From Bursaphelenchus xylophilus (Eukaryota > Nematoda > Chromadorea > Rhabditida > Aphelenchoididae): 64,000 nucleotides of DNA. Below are positions 1-13,394 of the stretch, piece after piece. The first letter of the stretch is position 1. Every line of letters begins with the position of its first letter. A program made the translations under genes and the position numbers. The stretch is from the NCBI GenBank assembly GCA_904066235.2, contig CAJFCV020000001.1:10659291-10723290 (forward strand), in the 5' to 3' direction. The notes under the pieces were generated by a model. The model was not told the DNA's origin, did no database searches, and saw nothing but the letters and a program-made list of their open reading frames with translations.

Positions 1-19
1 CTTTTTTTAAAACCGGTGT

Positions 20-178
20 CTAGTATAATATCAGAGTTTTTCGCCCAGTGTCGGCGTAATTTGATTGCAAAAGAGCTGAAACTTGCCATGCTAAAATCTC
101 AGGCGATTAGCTTTCGAATGGTGTATGTGTTGTCAATTCACTCCGTCATCACTAATTCACTTTTTTTAAAACCGGTGT
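20..178 (+). repeat. Representative satellite monomer (159 bp, T7A4 form)
   Basis: One full unit, from CTAGTATAATATC through TTTTTTTAAAACCGGTGT. Landmarks in order are the TATAATAT stretch, TTTTTCGCCCAGTGTCGGCG, the GATTGCAAAAGAGCTG variable block, CTCAGGCGATTAGC, the TTCGAA palindrome, the TGT(C/G/A)TTG variable site, CACTCCGTCRTC, the T/A tract, and the ACCGGT palindrome. Confidence 0.97.
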
Positions 179-1919
179 CTAGTATAATATCAGAGTTTTT
201 CGCCCAGTGTCGGCGTAATTTGATTGCAAAAGAGCTGAAACTTGCCATGCTAAAATCTCAGGCGATTAGCTTTCGAATGGTGTATGTCTTGTCAATTCAC
301 TCCGTCGTCACTAATTCACTTTTTTTAAAACCGGTGTCTAGTATAATATAAGAGTTTTTCGCCCAGTGTCGGCGTAATTTGATTGCAAAAGAGCTGAAAC
401 TTGCCATGCTAAAATCTCAGGCGATTAGCTTTCGAATGGTGTATGTCTTGTCAATTCACTCCGTCATCACTAATTCACTTTTTTTAAACCGGTGTCTAGT
501 ATAATATCAGAGTTTTTCGCCCAGTGTCGGCGTAATTTGATTGCAAAAGAGCTGAAACTTGCCATGCTAAAATCTCAGGCGATTAGCTTTCGAATGGTGT
601 ATGTCTTGTCAATTCACTCCGTCATCACTAATTCACTTTTTTTTAAACCGGTGTCTAGTATAATATCAGAGTTTTTCGCCCAGTGTCGGCGTAATTTGAT
701 TGCAAAAGAGCTGAAACTTGCCATGCTAAGATCTCAGGCGATTAGCTTTCGAATGGTGTATGTCTTGTCAATTCACTCCGTCGTCACTAATTCACTTTTT
801 TTAAAACCGGTGTCTAGTATAATATCAGAGTCTTTCGCCCAGTGTCGGCGCAATTTGATTCCAAAAAAGCTGAAACTTGCCATGCTAAAATCTCAGGCGA
901 TTAGCTTTCGAATGGTGTATGTCTTGTCAATTCACTCCGTCATCACTAATTCACTTTTTTTTAAACCGGTGTCTAGTATAATATCAGAGTTTTTCGCCCA
1001 GTGTCGGCGTAATTTGATTGCAAAAGAGCTGAAACTTGCCATGCTAAAATCTCAGGCGATTAGCTTTCGAATGGTGTATGTCTTGTCAATTCACTCCGTC
1101 ATCACTAATTCACTTTTTTTAAACCGGTGTCTAGTATAATATCAGAGTTTTTCGCCCAGTGTCGGCGTAATTTGATCGCAAAAGAGCTGAAACTTGCCAT
1201 GCTAAAATCTCAGGCGATTAGCTTTCGAATGGTGTATGTCTTGTCAATTCACTCCGTCGTCACTAATTCACTTTTTTTAAAACCGGTGTCTAGTATAATA
1301 TCAGAGTTTTTCGCCCAGTGTCGGCGTAATTTGATTGCAAAAGAGCTGAAACTTGCCATGCTAAAATCTCAGGCGATTAGCTTTCGAATGGTGTATGTCT
1401 TGTCAATTCACTCCGTCATCACTAATTCACTTTTTTTTAAACCGGTGTCTAGTATAATATCAGAGTTTTTCGCCCAGTGTCGGCGTAATTTGATTGCAAA
1501 AGAGCTGAAACTTGCCATGCTAAAATCTCAGGCGATTAGCTTTCGAATGTTGTATGTCTTGTCAATTCACTCCGTCATCACTAATTCACTTTTTTTTTAA
1601 ACCGGTGTCTAGTATAATATCAGAGTTTTTCGCCCAGTGTCGGCGTAATTTGATTGCAAAAGAGCTGAAACTTGCCATGCTAAAATCTCAGGCGATTAGC
1701 TTTCGAATGGTGTATGTCTTGTCAATTCACTCCGTCATCACTAATTCACTTTTTTTTAAACCGGTGTCTAGTATAATATCAGAGTTTTTCGCCCAGTGTC
1801 GGCGTAATTTGATCGCAAAAGAGCTGAAACTTGCCATGCTAAAATCTCAGGCGATTAGCTTTCGAATGGTGTATGTCTTGTCAATTCACTCCGTCGTCAC
1901 TAATTCACTTTTTTTAAAA

Positions 1920-3190
1920 CCGGTGTCTAGTATAATATCAGAGTTTTTCGCCCAGTGTCGGCGTAATTTGATTGCAAAAGAGCTGAAACTTGCCACGCTA
2001 AAATCTCAGGCGATTAGCTTTCGAATGGTGTATGTGTTGTCAATTCACTCCGTCGTCACTAATTCACTTTTTTTAAAACCGGTGTCTAGTATAATATCAG
2101 AGTTTTTCGCCCAGTGTCGGCGTAATTTGATTGCAAAAGAGCTGAAACTTGCCATGCTAAAATCTCAGGCGATTAGCTTTCGAATGGTGTATGTGTTGTC
2201 AATTCACTCCGTCATCACTAATTCACTTTTTTTAAAACCGGTGTCTAGTATAATATCAGAGTTTTTCGCCCAGTGTCGGCGTAATTTGATTGCAAAAGAG
2301 CTGAAACTTGCCATGCTAAAATCTCAGGCGATTAGCTTTCGAATGGTGTATGTCTTGTCAATTCACTCCGTCGTCACTAATTCACTTTTTTTAAAACCGG
2401 TGTCTAGTATAATATCAGAGTCTTTCGCCCAGTGTCGGCGCAATTTGATTCCAAAAAAGCTGAAACTTGCCATGCTAAAATCTCAGGCGATTAGCTTTCG
2501 AATGGTGTATGTCTTGTCAATTCACTCCGTCGTCACTAATTCACTTTTTTTAAAACCGGTGTCTAGTATAATATCAGAGTTTTTCGCCCAGTGTCGGCGT
2601 AATTTGATTGCAAAAGAGCTGAAACTTGCCACGCTAAAATCTCAGGCGATTAGCTTTCGAATGGTGTATGTGTTGTCAATTCACTCCGTCGTCACTAATT
2701 CACTTTTTTTAAAACCGGTGTCTAGTATAATATCAGAGTTTTTCGCCCAGTGTCGGCGTAATTTGATTGCAAAAGAGCTGAAACTTGCCATGCTAAAATC
2801 TCAGGCGATTAGCTTTCGAATGGTGTATGTGTTGTCAATTCACTCCGTCATCACTAATTCACTTTTTTTAAAACCGGTGTCTAGTATAATATCAGAGTTT
2901 TTCGCCCAGTGTCGGCGTAATTTGATTGCAAAAGAGCTGAAACTTGCCATGCTAAAATCTCAGGCGATTAGCTTTCGAATGGTGTATGTCTTGTCAATTC
3001 ACTCCGTCGTCACTAATTCACTTTTTTTAAAACCGGTGTCTAGTATAATATCAGAGTCTTTCGCCCAGTGTCGGCGCAATTTGATTCCAAAAAAGCTGAA
3101 ACTTGCCATGCTAAAATCTCAGGCGATTAGCTTTCGAATGGTGTATGTCTTGTCAATTCACTCCGTCGTCACTAATTCACTTTTTTTAAA
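1920..3190 (+). repeat. Two copies of a 4-unit higher-order repeat (636 bp)
   Basis: The diagnostic C in GCCACGCTA occurs at 1996 and 2632 (636 bp apart), and the diagnostic C in GAGTCTTTCG occurs at 2422 and 3058 (also 636 bp). The unit order is the same in both copies: ACG-type with GTGTTG and GTCGTC, then GTGTTG with GTCATC, then CTTG with GTCGTC, then the TCTTTCG/GATTCCAAAAAAG type. 636 is four monomers. Confidence 0.85.
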
Positions 3191-6100
3191 ACCGGTGTCT
3201 AGTATAATATCAGAGTTTTTCGCCCAGTGTCGGCGCAATTTGATTCCAAAAAAGCTGAAACTTGCCATGCTAAGATCTCAGGCGATTAGCTTTCGAATGG
3301 TGTATGTCTTGTCAATTCACTCCGTCGTCACTAATTCACTTTTTTTAAAACCGGTGTCTAGTATAATATCAGAGTCTTTCGCCCAGTGTCGGCGCAATTT
3401 GATTCCAAAAAAGCTGAAACTTGCCATGCTAAAATCTCAGGCGATTAGCTTTCGAATGGTGTGTGTCTTGTCAATTCACTCCGTCGTCACTAATTCACTT
3501 TTTTTTAAAACCGGTGTCTAGTATAATATCAGAGTCTTTCGCCCAGTGTCGGCGCAATTTGATTCCAAAAAAGCTGAAACTTGCCATGCTAAAATCTCAG
3601 GCGATTAGCTTTCGAATGGTGTATGTCTTGTCAATTCACTCCGTCACCACTAATTCACTTTTTTTAAAACCGGTGTCTAGTATAATATAAGAGTTTTTCG
3701 CCCAGTGTCGGCGTAATTTGATTGCAAAAGAGCTGAAACTTGCCATGCTAAGATCTCAGGCGATTAGCTTTCGAATGGTGTATGTCTTGTCAATTCACTC
3801 CGTCATCACTAATTCACTTTTTTTAAACCGGTGTCTAGTATAATATCAGAGTTTTTCGCCCAGTGTCGGCGTAATTTGATTGCAAAAGAGCTGAAACTTG
3901 CCATGCTAAAATCTCAGGCGATTAGCTTTCGAATGGTGTATGTCTTGTCAATTCACTCCGTCATCACTAATTCACTTTTTTTAAACCGGTGTCTAGTATA
4001 ATATCAGAGTTTTTCGCCCAGTGTCGGCGTAATTTGATTGCAAAAGAGCTGAAACTTGCCATGCTAAAATCTCAGGCGATTAGCTTTCGAATGGTGTATG
4101 TCTTGTCAATTCACTCCGTCGTCACTAATTCACTTTTTTTAAAACCGGTGTCTAGTATAATATCAGAGTCTTTCGCCCAGTGTCGGCGCAATTTGATTCC
4201 AAAAAAGCTGAAACTTGCCATGCTAAAATCTCAGGCGATTAGCTTTCGAATGGTGTATGTCTTGTCAATTCACTCCGTCGTCACTAATTCACTTTTTTTA
4301 AAACCGGTGTCTAGTATAATATCAGAGTCTTTCGCCCAGTGTCGGCGCAATTTGATTCCAAAAAAGCTGAAACTTGCCATGCTAAAATCTCAGGCGATTA
4401 GCTTTCGAATGGTGTATGTCTTGTCAATTCACTCCGTCACCACTAATTCACTTTTTTTAAAACCGGTGTCTAGTATAATATAAGAGTTTTTCGCCCAGTG
4501 TCGGCGTAATTTGATTGCAAAAGAGCTGAAACTTGCCATGCTAAGATCTCAGGCGATTAGCTTTCGAATGGTGTATGTCTTGTCAATTCACTCCGTCATC
4601 ACTAATTCACTTTTTTTAAACCGGTGTCTAGTATAATATCAGAGTTTTTCGCCCAGTGTCGGCGTAATTTGATTGCAAAAGAGCTGAAACTTGCCATGCT
4701 AAAATCTCAGGCGATTAGCTTTCGAATGGTGTATGTCTTGTCAATTCACTCCGTCATCACTAATTCACTTTTTTTTAAACCGGTGTCTAGTATAATATCA
4801 GAGTTTTTCGCCCAGTGTCGGCGTAATTTGATTGCAAAAGAGCTGAAACTTGCCATGCTAAAATCTCAGGCGATTAGCTTTCGAATGGTGTATGTCTTGT
4901 CAATTCACTCCGTCGTCACTAATTCACTTTTTTTAAAACCGGTGTCTAGTATAATATCAGAGTTTTTCGCCCAGTGTCGGCGTAATTTGATTGCAAAAGA
5001 GCTGAAACTTGCCATGCTAAAATCTCAGGCGATTAGCTTTCGAATGGTGTATGTGTTGTCAATTCACTCCGTCATCACTAATTCACTTTTTTTAAAACCG
5101 GTGTCTAGTATAATATCAGAGTTTTTCGCCCAGTGTCGGCGTAATTTGATTGCAAAAGAGCTGAAACTTGCCATGCTAAAATCTCAGGCGATTAGCTTTC
5201 GAATGGTGTATGTGTTGTCAATTCACTCCGTCATCACTAATTCACTTTTTTTAAAACCGGTGTCTAGTATAATATCAGAGTTTTTCGCCCAGTGTCGGCG
5301 TAATTTGATTGCAAAAGAGCTGAAACTTGCCATGCTAAAATCTCAGGCGATTAGCTTTCGAATGGTGTATGTCTTGTCAATTCACTCCGTCGTCACTAAT
5401 TCACTTTTTTTAAAACCGGTGTCTAGTATAATATAAGAGTTTTTCGCCCAGTGTCGGCGTAATTTGATTGCAAAAGAGCTGAAACTTGCCATGCTAAAAT
5501 CTCAGGCGATTAGCTTTCGAATGGTGTATGTCTTGTCAATTCACTCCGTCATCACTAATTCACTTTTTTTAAACCGGTGTCTAGTATAATATCAGAGTTT
5601 TTCGCCCAGTGTCGGCGTAATTTGATTGCAAAAGAGCTGAAACTTGCCATGCTAAAATCTCAGGCGATTAGCTTTCGAATGGTGTATGTCTTGTCAATTC
5701 ACTCCGTCATCACTAATTCACTTTTTTTTAAACCGGTGTCTAGTATAATATCAGAGTTTTTCGCCCAGTGTCGGCGTAATTTGATTGCAAAAGAGCTGAA
5801 ACTTGCCATGCTAAAATCTCAGGCGATTAGCTTTCGAATGGTGTATGTCTTGTCAATTCACTCCGTCATCACTAATTCACTTTTTTTTAAACCGGTGTCT
5901 AGTATAATATCAGAGTTTTTCGCCCAGTGTCGGCGTAATTTGATTGCAAAAGAGCTGAAACTTGCCATGCTAAAATCTCAGGCGATTAGCTTTCGAATGG
6001 TGTATGTCTTGTCAATTCACTCCGTCATCACTAATTCACTTTTTTTTAAACCGGTGTCTAGTATAATATCAGAGTTTTTCGCCCAGTGTCGGCGTAATTT

Positions 6101-6219
6101 GATTGCAAAAGAGCTGAAACTTGCCATGCTAAAATCTCAGGCGATTAGCTTTCGAATGGTGTATGTCTTGTCAATTCACTCCGTCATCACTAATTCACTT
6201 TTTTTTAAACCGGTGTCTA

Positions 6220-8110
6220 GTATAATATCAGAGTTTTTCGCCCAGTGTCGGCGTAATTTGATCGCAAAAGAGCTGAAACTTGCCATGCTAAAATCTCAGG
6301 CGATTAGCTTTCGAATGGTGTATGTCTTGTCAATTCACTCCGTCGTCACTAATTCACTTTTTTTAAAACCGGTGTCTAGTATAATATCAGAGTTTTTCGC
6401 CCAGTGTCGGCGTAATTTGATTGCAAAAGAGCTGAAACTTGCCATGCTAAAATCTCAGGCGATTAGCTTTCGAATGGTGTATGTGTTGTCAATTCACTCC
6501 GTCGTCACTAATTCACTTTTTTTAAAACCGGTGTCTAGTATAATATCAGAGTTTTTCGCCCAGTGTCGGCGTAATTTGATTGCAAAAGAGCTGAAACTTG
6601 CCATGCTAAAATCTCAGGCGATTAGCTTTCGAATGGTGTATGTGTTGTCAATTCACTCCGTCATCACTAATTCACTTTTTTTAAAACCGGTGTCTAGTAT
6701 AATATCAGAGTTTTTCGCCCAGTGTCGGCGTAATTTGATTGCAAAAAAGCTGAAACTTGCCATGCTAAAATCTCAGGCGATTAGCTTTCGAATGGTGTAT
6801 GTCTTGTCAATTCACTCCGTCATCACTAATTCACTTTTTTTTAAACCGGTGTCTAGTATAATATCAGAGTTTTTCGCCCAGTGTCGGCGTAATTTGATTG
6901 CAAAAGAGCTGAAACTTGCCATGCTAAAATCTCAGGCGATTAGCTTTCGAATGGTGTATGTATTGTCGATTCACTCCGTCATCACTAATTCACTTTTTTT
7001 TAAAACCGGTGTCTAGGATAATATCAGAGTTTTTCGCCCAGTGTCGGCGTAATTTGATTCCAAAAAAGCTGAAACTTGCCATGCTAAAATCTCAGGCGAT
7101 TAGCTTTCGAATGGTGTATGTCTTGTCAATTCACTCCGTCATCACTAATTCACTTTTTTTTAAACCGGTGTCTAGTATAATATCAGAGTTTTTCGCCCAG
7201 TGTCGGCGTAATTTGATTGCAAAAGAGCTGAAACTTGCCATGCTAAAATCTCAGGCGATTAGCTTTCGAATGGTGTATGTCTTGTCAATTCACTCCGTCA
7301 TCACTAATTCACTTTTTTTTAAACCGGTGTCTAGTATAATATCAGAGTTTTTCGCCCAGTGTCGGCGTAATTTGATTGCAAAAGAGCTGAAACTTGCCAT
7401 GCTAAAATCTCAGGCGATTAGCTTTCGAATGGTGTATGTCTTGTCAATTCACTCCGTCATCACTAATTCACTTTTTTTAAACCGGTGTCTAGTATAATAT
7501 CAGAGTTTTTCGCCCAGTGTCGGCGTAATTTGATCGCAAAAGAGCTGAAACTTGCCATGCTAAAATCTCAGGCGATTAGCTTTCGAATGGTGTATGTCTT
7601 GTCAATTCACTCCGTCGTCACTAATTCACTTTTTTTAAAACCGGTGTCTAGTATAATATCAGAGTTTTTCGCCCAGTGTCGGCGTAATTTGATTGCAAAA
7701 GAGCTGAAACTTGCCATGCTAAAATCTCAGGCGATTAGCTTTCGAATGGTGTATGTCTTGTCAATTCACTCCGTCATCACTAATTCACTTTTTTTTAAAC
7801 CGGTGTCTAGTATAATATCAGAGTTTTTCGCCCAGTGTCGGCGTAATTTGATTGCAAAAGAGCTGAAACTTGCCATGCTAAAATCTCAGGCGATTAGCTT
7901 TCGAATGGTGTATGTCTTGTCAATTCACTCCGTCATCACTAATTCACTTTTTTTAAACCGGTGTCTAGTATAATATCAGAGTTTTTCGCCCAGTGTCGGC
8001 GTAATTTGATTGCAAAAGAGCTGAAACTTGCCATGCTAAAATCTCAGGCGATTAGCTTTCGAATGGTGTATGTCTTGTCAATTCACTCCGTCATCACTAA
8101 TTCACTTTTT
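6220..8110 (+). repeat. Duplicated satellite block, copy 1 (partner about 13.4-15.1 kb)
   Basis: A run of units with distinctive variants, in order GATCGC, GTGTTG/GTCGTC, GTGTTG/GTCATC, GCAAAAAAGCTG, TATTGTCGATTC with T8A4, TCTAGGATAAT, and later GATCGC. It recurs in the same order about 7,156 bp downstream: the GTCTAGGATA variant is near 7014 and 14170, and the later GATCGC near 7533 and 14690. A third, shortened relative is near 16.1-17.1 kb (TCTAGGATAAT near 16557). This indicates a segmental duplication of part of the array. Confidence 0.75.
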
Positions 8111-11100
8111 TTTTAAACCGGTGTCTAGTATAATATCAGAGTTTTTCGCCCAGTGTCGGCGTAATTTGATTGCAAAAGAGCTGAAACTTGCCATGCTAAG
8201 ATCTCAGGCGATTAGCTTTCGAATGGTGTATGTCTTGTCAATTCACTCCGTCATCACTAATTCACTTTTTTTAAACCGGTGTCTAGTATAATATCAGAGT
8301 TTTTCGCCCAGTGTCGGCGTAATTTGATTGCAAAAGAGCTGAAACTTGCCATGCTAAAATCTCAGGCGATTAGCTTTCGAATGGTGTATGTCTTGTCAAT
8401 TCACTCCGTCATCACTAATTCACTTTTTTTTAAACCGGTGTCTAGTATAATATCAGAGTTTTTCGCCCAGTGTCGGCGTAATTTGATTGCAAAAGAGCTG
8501 AAACTTGCCATGCTAAAATCTCAGGCGATTAGCTTTCGAATGGTGTATGTCTTGTCAATTCACTCCGTCGTCACTAATTCACTTTTTTTAAAACCGGTGT
8601 CTAGTATAATATCAGAGTCTTTCGCCCAGTGTCGGCGCAATTTGATTCCAAAAAAGCTGAAACTTGCCATGCTAAAATCTCAGGCGATTAGCTTTCGAAT
8701 GGTGTATGTCTTGTCAATTCACTCCGTCGTCACTAATTCACTTTTTTTTAAAACCGGTGTCTAGTATAATATCAGAGTCTTTCGCCCAGTGTCGGCGCAA
8801 TTTGATTCCAAAAAAGCTGAAACTTGCCATGCTAAAATCTCAGGCGATTAGCTTTCGAATGGTGTATGTCTTGTCAATTCACTCCGTCACCACTAATTCA
8901 CTTTTTTTAAAACCGGTGTCTAGTATAATATAAGAGTTTTTCGCCCAGTGTCGGCGTAATTTGATTGCAAAAGAGCTGAAACTTGCCATGCTAAGATCTC
9001 AGGCGATTAGCTTTCGAATGGTGTATGTCTTGTCAATTCACTCCGTCATCACTAATTCACTTTTTTTAAACCGGTGTCTAGTATAATATCAGAGTTTTTC
9101 GCCCAGTGTCGGCGTAATTTGATTGCAAAAGAGCTGAAACTTGCCATGCTAAAATCTCAGGCGATTAGCTTTCGAATGGTGTATGTCTTGTCAATTCACT
9201 CCGTCATCACTAATTCACTTTTTTTAAACCGGTGTCTAGTATAATATCAGAGTTTTTCGCCCAGTGTCGGCGTAATTTGATTGCAAAAGAGCTGAAACTT
9301 GCCATGCTAAAATCTCAGGCGATTAGCTTTCGAATGGTGTATGTCTTGTCAATTCACTCCGTCGTCACTAATTCACTTTTTTTAAAACCGGTGTCTAGTA
9401 TAATATCAGAGTTTTTCGCCCAGTGTCGGCGTAATTTGATTGCAAAAGAGCTGAAACTTGCCATGCTAAAATCTCAGGCGATTAGCTTTCGAATGGTGTA
9501 TGTGTTGTCAATTCACTCCGTCATCACTAATTCACTTTTTTTTAAAACCGGTGTCTAGTATAATATCAGAGTTTTTCGCCCAGTGTCGGCGTAATTTGAT
9601 TGCAAAAGAGCTGAAACTTGCCATGCTAAAATCTCAGGCGATTAGCTTTCGAATGGTGTATGTGTTGTCAATTCACTCCGTCATCACTAATTCACTTTTT
9701 TTTAAAACCGGTGTCTAGTATAATATCAGAGTTTTTCGCCCAGTGTCGGCGTAATTTGATTGCAAAAGAGCTGAAACTTGCCATGCTAAAATCTCAGGCG
9801 ATTAGCTTTCGAATGGTGTATGTCTTGTCAATTCACTCCGTCGTCACTAATTCACTTTTTTTTAAAACCGGTGTCTAGTATAATATAAGAGTTTTTCGCC
9901 CAGTGTCGGCGTAATTTGATTGCAAAAGAGCTGAAACTTGCCATGCTAAAATCTCAGGCGATTAGCTTTCGAATGGTGTATGTCTTGTCAATTCACTCCG
10001 TCATCACTAATTCACTTTTTTTTAAACCGGTGTCTAGTATAATATCAGAGTTTTTCGCCCAGTGTCGGCGTAATTTGATTGCAAAAGAGCTGAAACTTGC
10101 CATGCTAAAATCTCAGGCGATTAGCTTTCGAATGGTGTATGTCTTGTCAATTCACTCCGTCATCACTAATTCACTTTTTTTTAAACCGGTGTCTAGTATA
10201 ATATCAGAGTTTTTCGCCCAGTGTCGGCGTAATTTGATTGCAAAAGAGCTGAAACTTGCCATGCTAAAATCTCAGGCGATTAGCTTTCGAATGGTGTATG
10301 TCTTGTCAATTCACTCCGTCATCACTAATTCACTTTTTTTTAAACCGGTGTCTAGTATAATATCAGAGTTTTTCGCCCAGTGTCGGCGTAATTTGATTGC
10401 AAAAGAGCTGAAACTTGCCATGCTAAAATCTCAGGCGATTAGCTTTCGAATGGTGTATGTCTTGTCAATTCACTCCGTCATCACTAATTCACTTTTTTTT
10501 TAAACCGGTGTCTAGTATAATATCAGAGTTTTTCGCCCAGTGTCGGCGTAATTTGATTGCAAAAGAGCTGAAACTTGCCATGCTAAAATCTCAGGCGATT
10601 AGCTTTCGAATGGTGTATGTCTTGTCAATTCACTCCGTCATCACTAATTCACTTTTTTTTAAACCGGTGTCTAGTATAATATCAGAGTTTTTCGCCCAGT
10701 GTCGGCGTAATTTGATCGCAAAAGAGCTGAAACTTGCCATGCTAAAATCTCAGGCGATTAGCTTTCGAATGGTGTATGTCTTGTCAATTCACTCCGTCGT
10801 CACTAATTCACTTTTTTTAAAACCGGTGTCTAGTATAATATCAGAGTTTTTCGCCCAGTGTCGGCGTAATTTGATTGCAAAAGAGCTGAAACTTGCCATG
10901 CTAAAATCTCAGGCGATTAGCTTTCGAATGGTGTATGTGTTGTCAATTCACTCCGTCGTCACTAATTCACTTTTTTTAAAACCGGTGTCTAGTATAATAT
11001 CAGAGTTTTTCGCCCAGTGTCGGCGTAATTTGATTGCAAAAGAGCTGAAACTTGCCATGCTAAAATCTCAGGCGATTAGCTTTCGAATGGTGTATGTGTT

Positions 11101-13394
11101 GTCAATTCACTCCGTCATCACTAATTCACTTTTTTTAAAACCGGTGTCTAGTATAATATCAGAGTTTTTCGCCCAGTGTCGGCGTAATTTGATTGCAAAA
11201 AAGCTGAAACTTGCCATGCTAAAATCTCAGGCGATTAGCTTTCGAATGGTGTATGTCTTGTCAATTCACTCCGTCATCACTAATTCACTTTTTTTTAAAC
11301 CGGTGTCTAGTATAATATCAGAGTTTTTCGCCCAGTGTCGGCGTAATTTGATTGCAAAAGAGCTGAAACTTGCCATGCTAAAATCTCAGGCGATTAGCTT
11401 TCGAATGGTGTATGTCTTGTCAATTCACTCCGTCATCACTAATTCACTTTTTTTTAAACCGGTGTCTAGTATAATATCAGAGTTTTTCGCCCAGTGTCGG
11501 CGTAATTTGATTGCAAAAGAGCTGAAACTTGCCATGCTAAAATCTCAGGCGATTAGCTTTCGAATGGTGTATGTCTTGTCAATTCACTCCGTCATCACTA
11601 ATTCACTTTTTTTTAAACCGGTGTCTAGTATAATATCAGAGTTTTTCGCCCAGTGTCGGCGTAATTTGATTGCAAAAGAGCTGAAACTTGCCATGCTAAA
11701 ATCTCAGGCGATTAGCTTTCGAATGGTGTATGTCTTGTCAATTCACTCCGTCGTCACTAATTCACTTTTTTTAAAACCGGTGTCTAGTATAATATCAGAG
11801 TTTTTCGCCCAGTGTCGGCGTAATTTGATTGCAAAAGAGCTGAAACTTGCCATGCTAAAATCTCAGGCGATTAGCTTTCGAATGGTGTATGTGTTGTCAA
11901 TTCACTCCGTCATCACTAATTCACTTTTTTTAAAACCGGTGTCTAGTATAATATCAGAGTTTTTCGCCCAGTGTCGGCGTAATTTGATTGCAAAAGAGCT
12001 GAAACTTGCCATGCTAAAATCTCAGGCGATTAGCTTTCGAATGGTGTATGTGTTGTCAATTCACTCCGTCATCACTAATTCACTTTTTTTAAAACCGGTG
12101 TCTAGTATAATATCAGAGTTTTTCGCCCAGTGTCGGCGTAATTTGATTGCAAAAGAGCTGAAACTTGCCATGCTAAAATCTCAGGCGATTAGCTTTCGAA
12201 TGGTGTATGTCTTGTCAATTCACTCCGTCGTCACTAATTCACTTTTTTTAAAACCGGTGTCTAGTATAATATAAGAGTTTTTCGCCCAGTGTCGGCGTAA
12301 TTTGATTGCAAAAGAGCTGAAACTTGCCATGCTAAAATCTCAGGCGATTAGCTTTCGAATGGTGTATGTCTTGTCAATTCACTCCGTCATCACTAATTCA
12401 CTTTTTTTTAAACCGGTGTCTAGTATAATATCAGAGTTTTTCGCCCAGTGTCGGCGTAATTTGATTGCAAAAGAGCTGAAACTTGCCATGCTAAAATCTC
12501 AGGCGATTAGCTTTCGAATGGTGTATGTCTTGTCAATTCACTCCGTCATCACTAATTCACTTTTTTTTAAACCGGTGTCTAGTATAATATCAGAGTTTTT
12601 CGCCCAGTGTCGGCGTAATTTGATTGCAAAAGAGCTGAAACTTGCCATGCTAAAATCTCAGGCGATTAGCTTTCGAATGGTGTATGTCTTGTCAATTCAC
12701 TCCGTCATCACTAATTCACTTTTTTTAAACCGGTGTCTAGTATAATATCAGAGTTTTTCGCCCAGTGTCGGCGTAATTTGATTGCAAAAGAGCTGAAACT
12801 TGCCATGCTAAAATCTCAGGCGATTAGCTTTCGAATGGTGTATGTCTTGTCAATTCACTCCGTCATCACTAATTCACTTTTTTTAAACCGGTGTCTAGTA
12901 TAATATCAGAGTTTTTCGCCCAGTGTCGGCGTAATTTGATTGCAAAAGAGCTGAAACTTGCCATGCTAAAATCTCAGGCGATTAGCTTTCGAATGGTGTA
13001 TGTCTTGTCAATTCACTCCGTCATCACTAATTCACTTTTTTTTAAACCGGTGTCTAGTATAATATCAGAGTTTTTCGCCCAGTGTCGGCGTAATTTGATC
13101 GCAAAAGAGCTGAAACTTGCCATGCTAAAATCTCAGGCGATTAGCTTTCGAATGGTGTATGTGTTGTCAATTCACTCCGTCGTCACTAATTCACTTTTTT
13201 TTAAACCGGTGTCTAGTATAATATCAGAGTTTTTCGCCCAGTGTCGGCGTAATTTGATCGCAAAAGAGCTGAAACTTGCCATGCTAAAATCTCAGGCGAT
13301 TAGCTTTCGAATGGTGTATGTGTTGTCAATTCACTCCGTCGTCACTAATTCACTTTTTTTTTAAACCGGTGTCTAGTATAATATCAGAGTTTTT

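Noticed and set aside
103..125. CENP-B box-like motif around TTTCGAATGG in the monomer
   Set aside because: It does not match the essential bases of the CENP-B box after TTCG, and no centromere function can be claimed from sequence alone.
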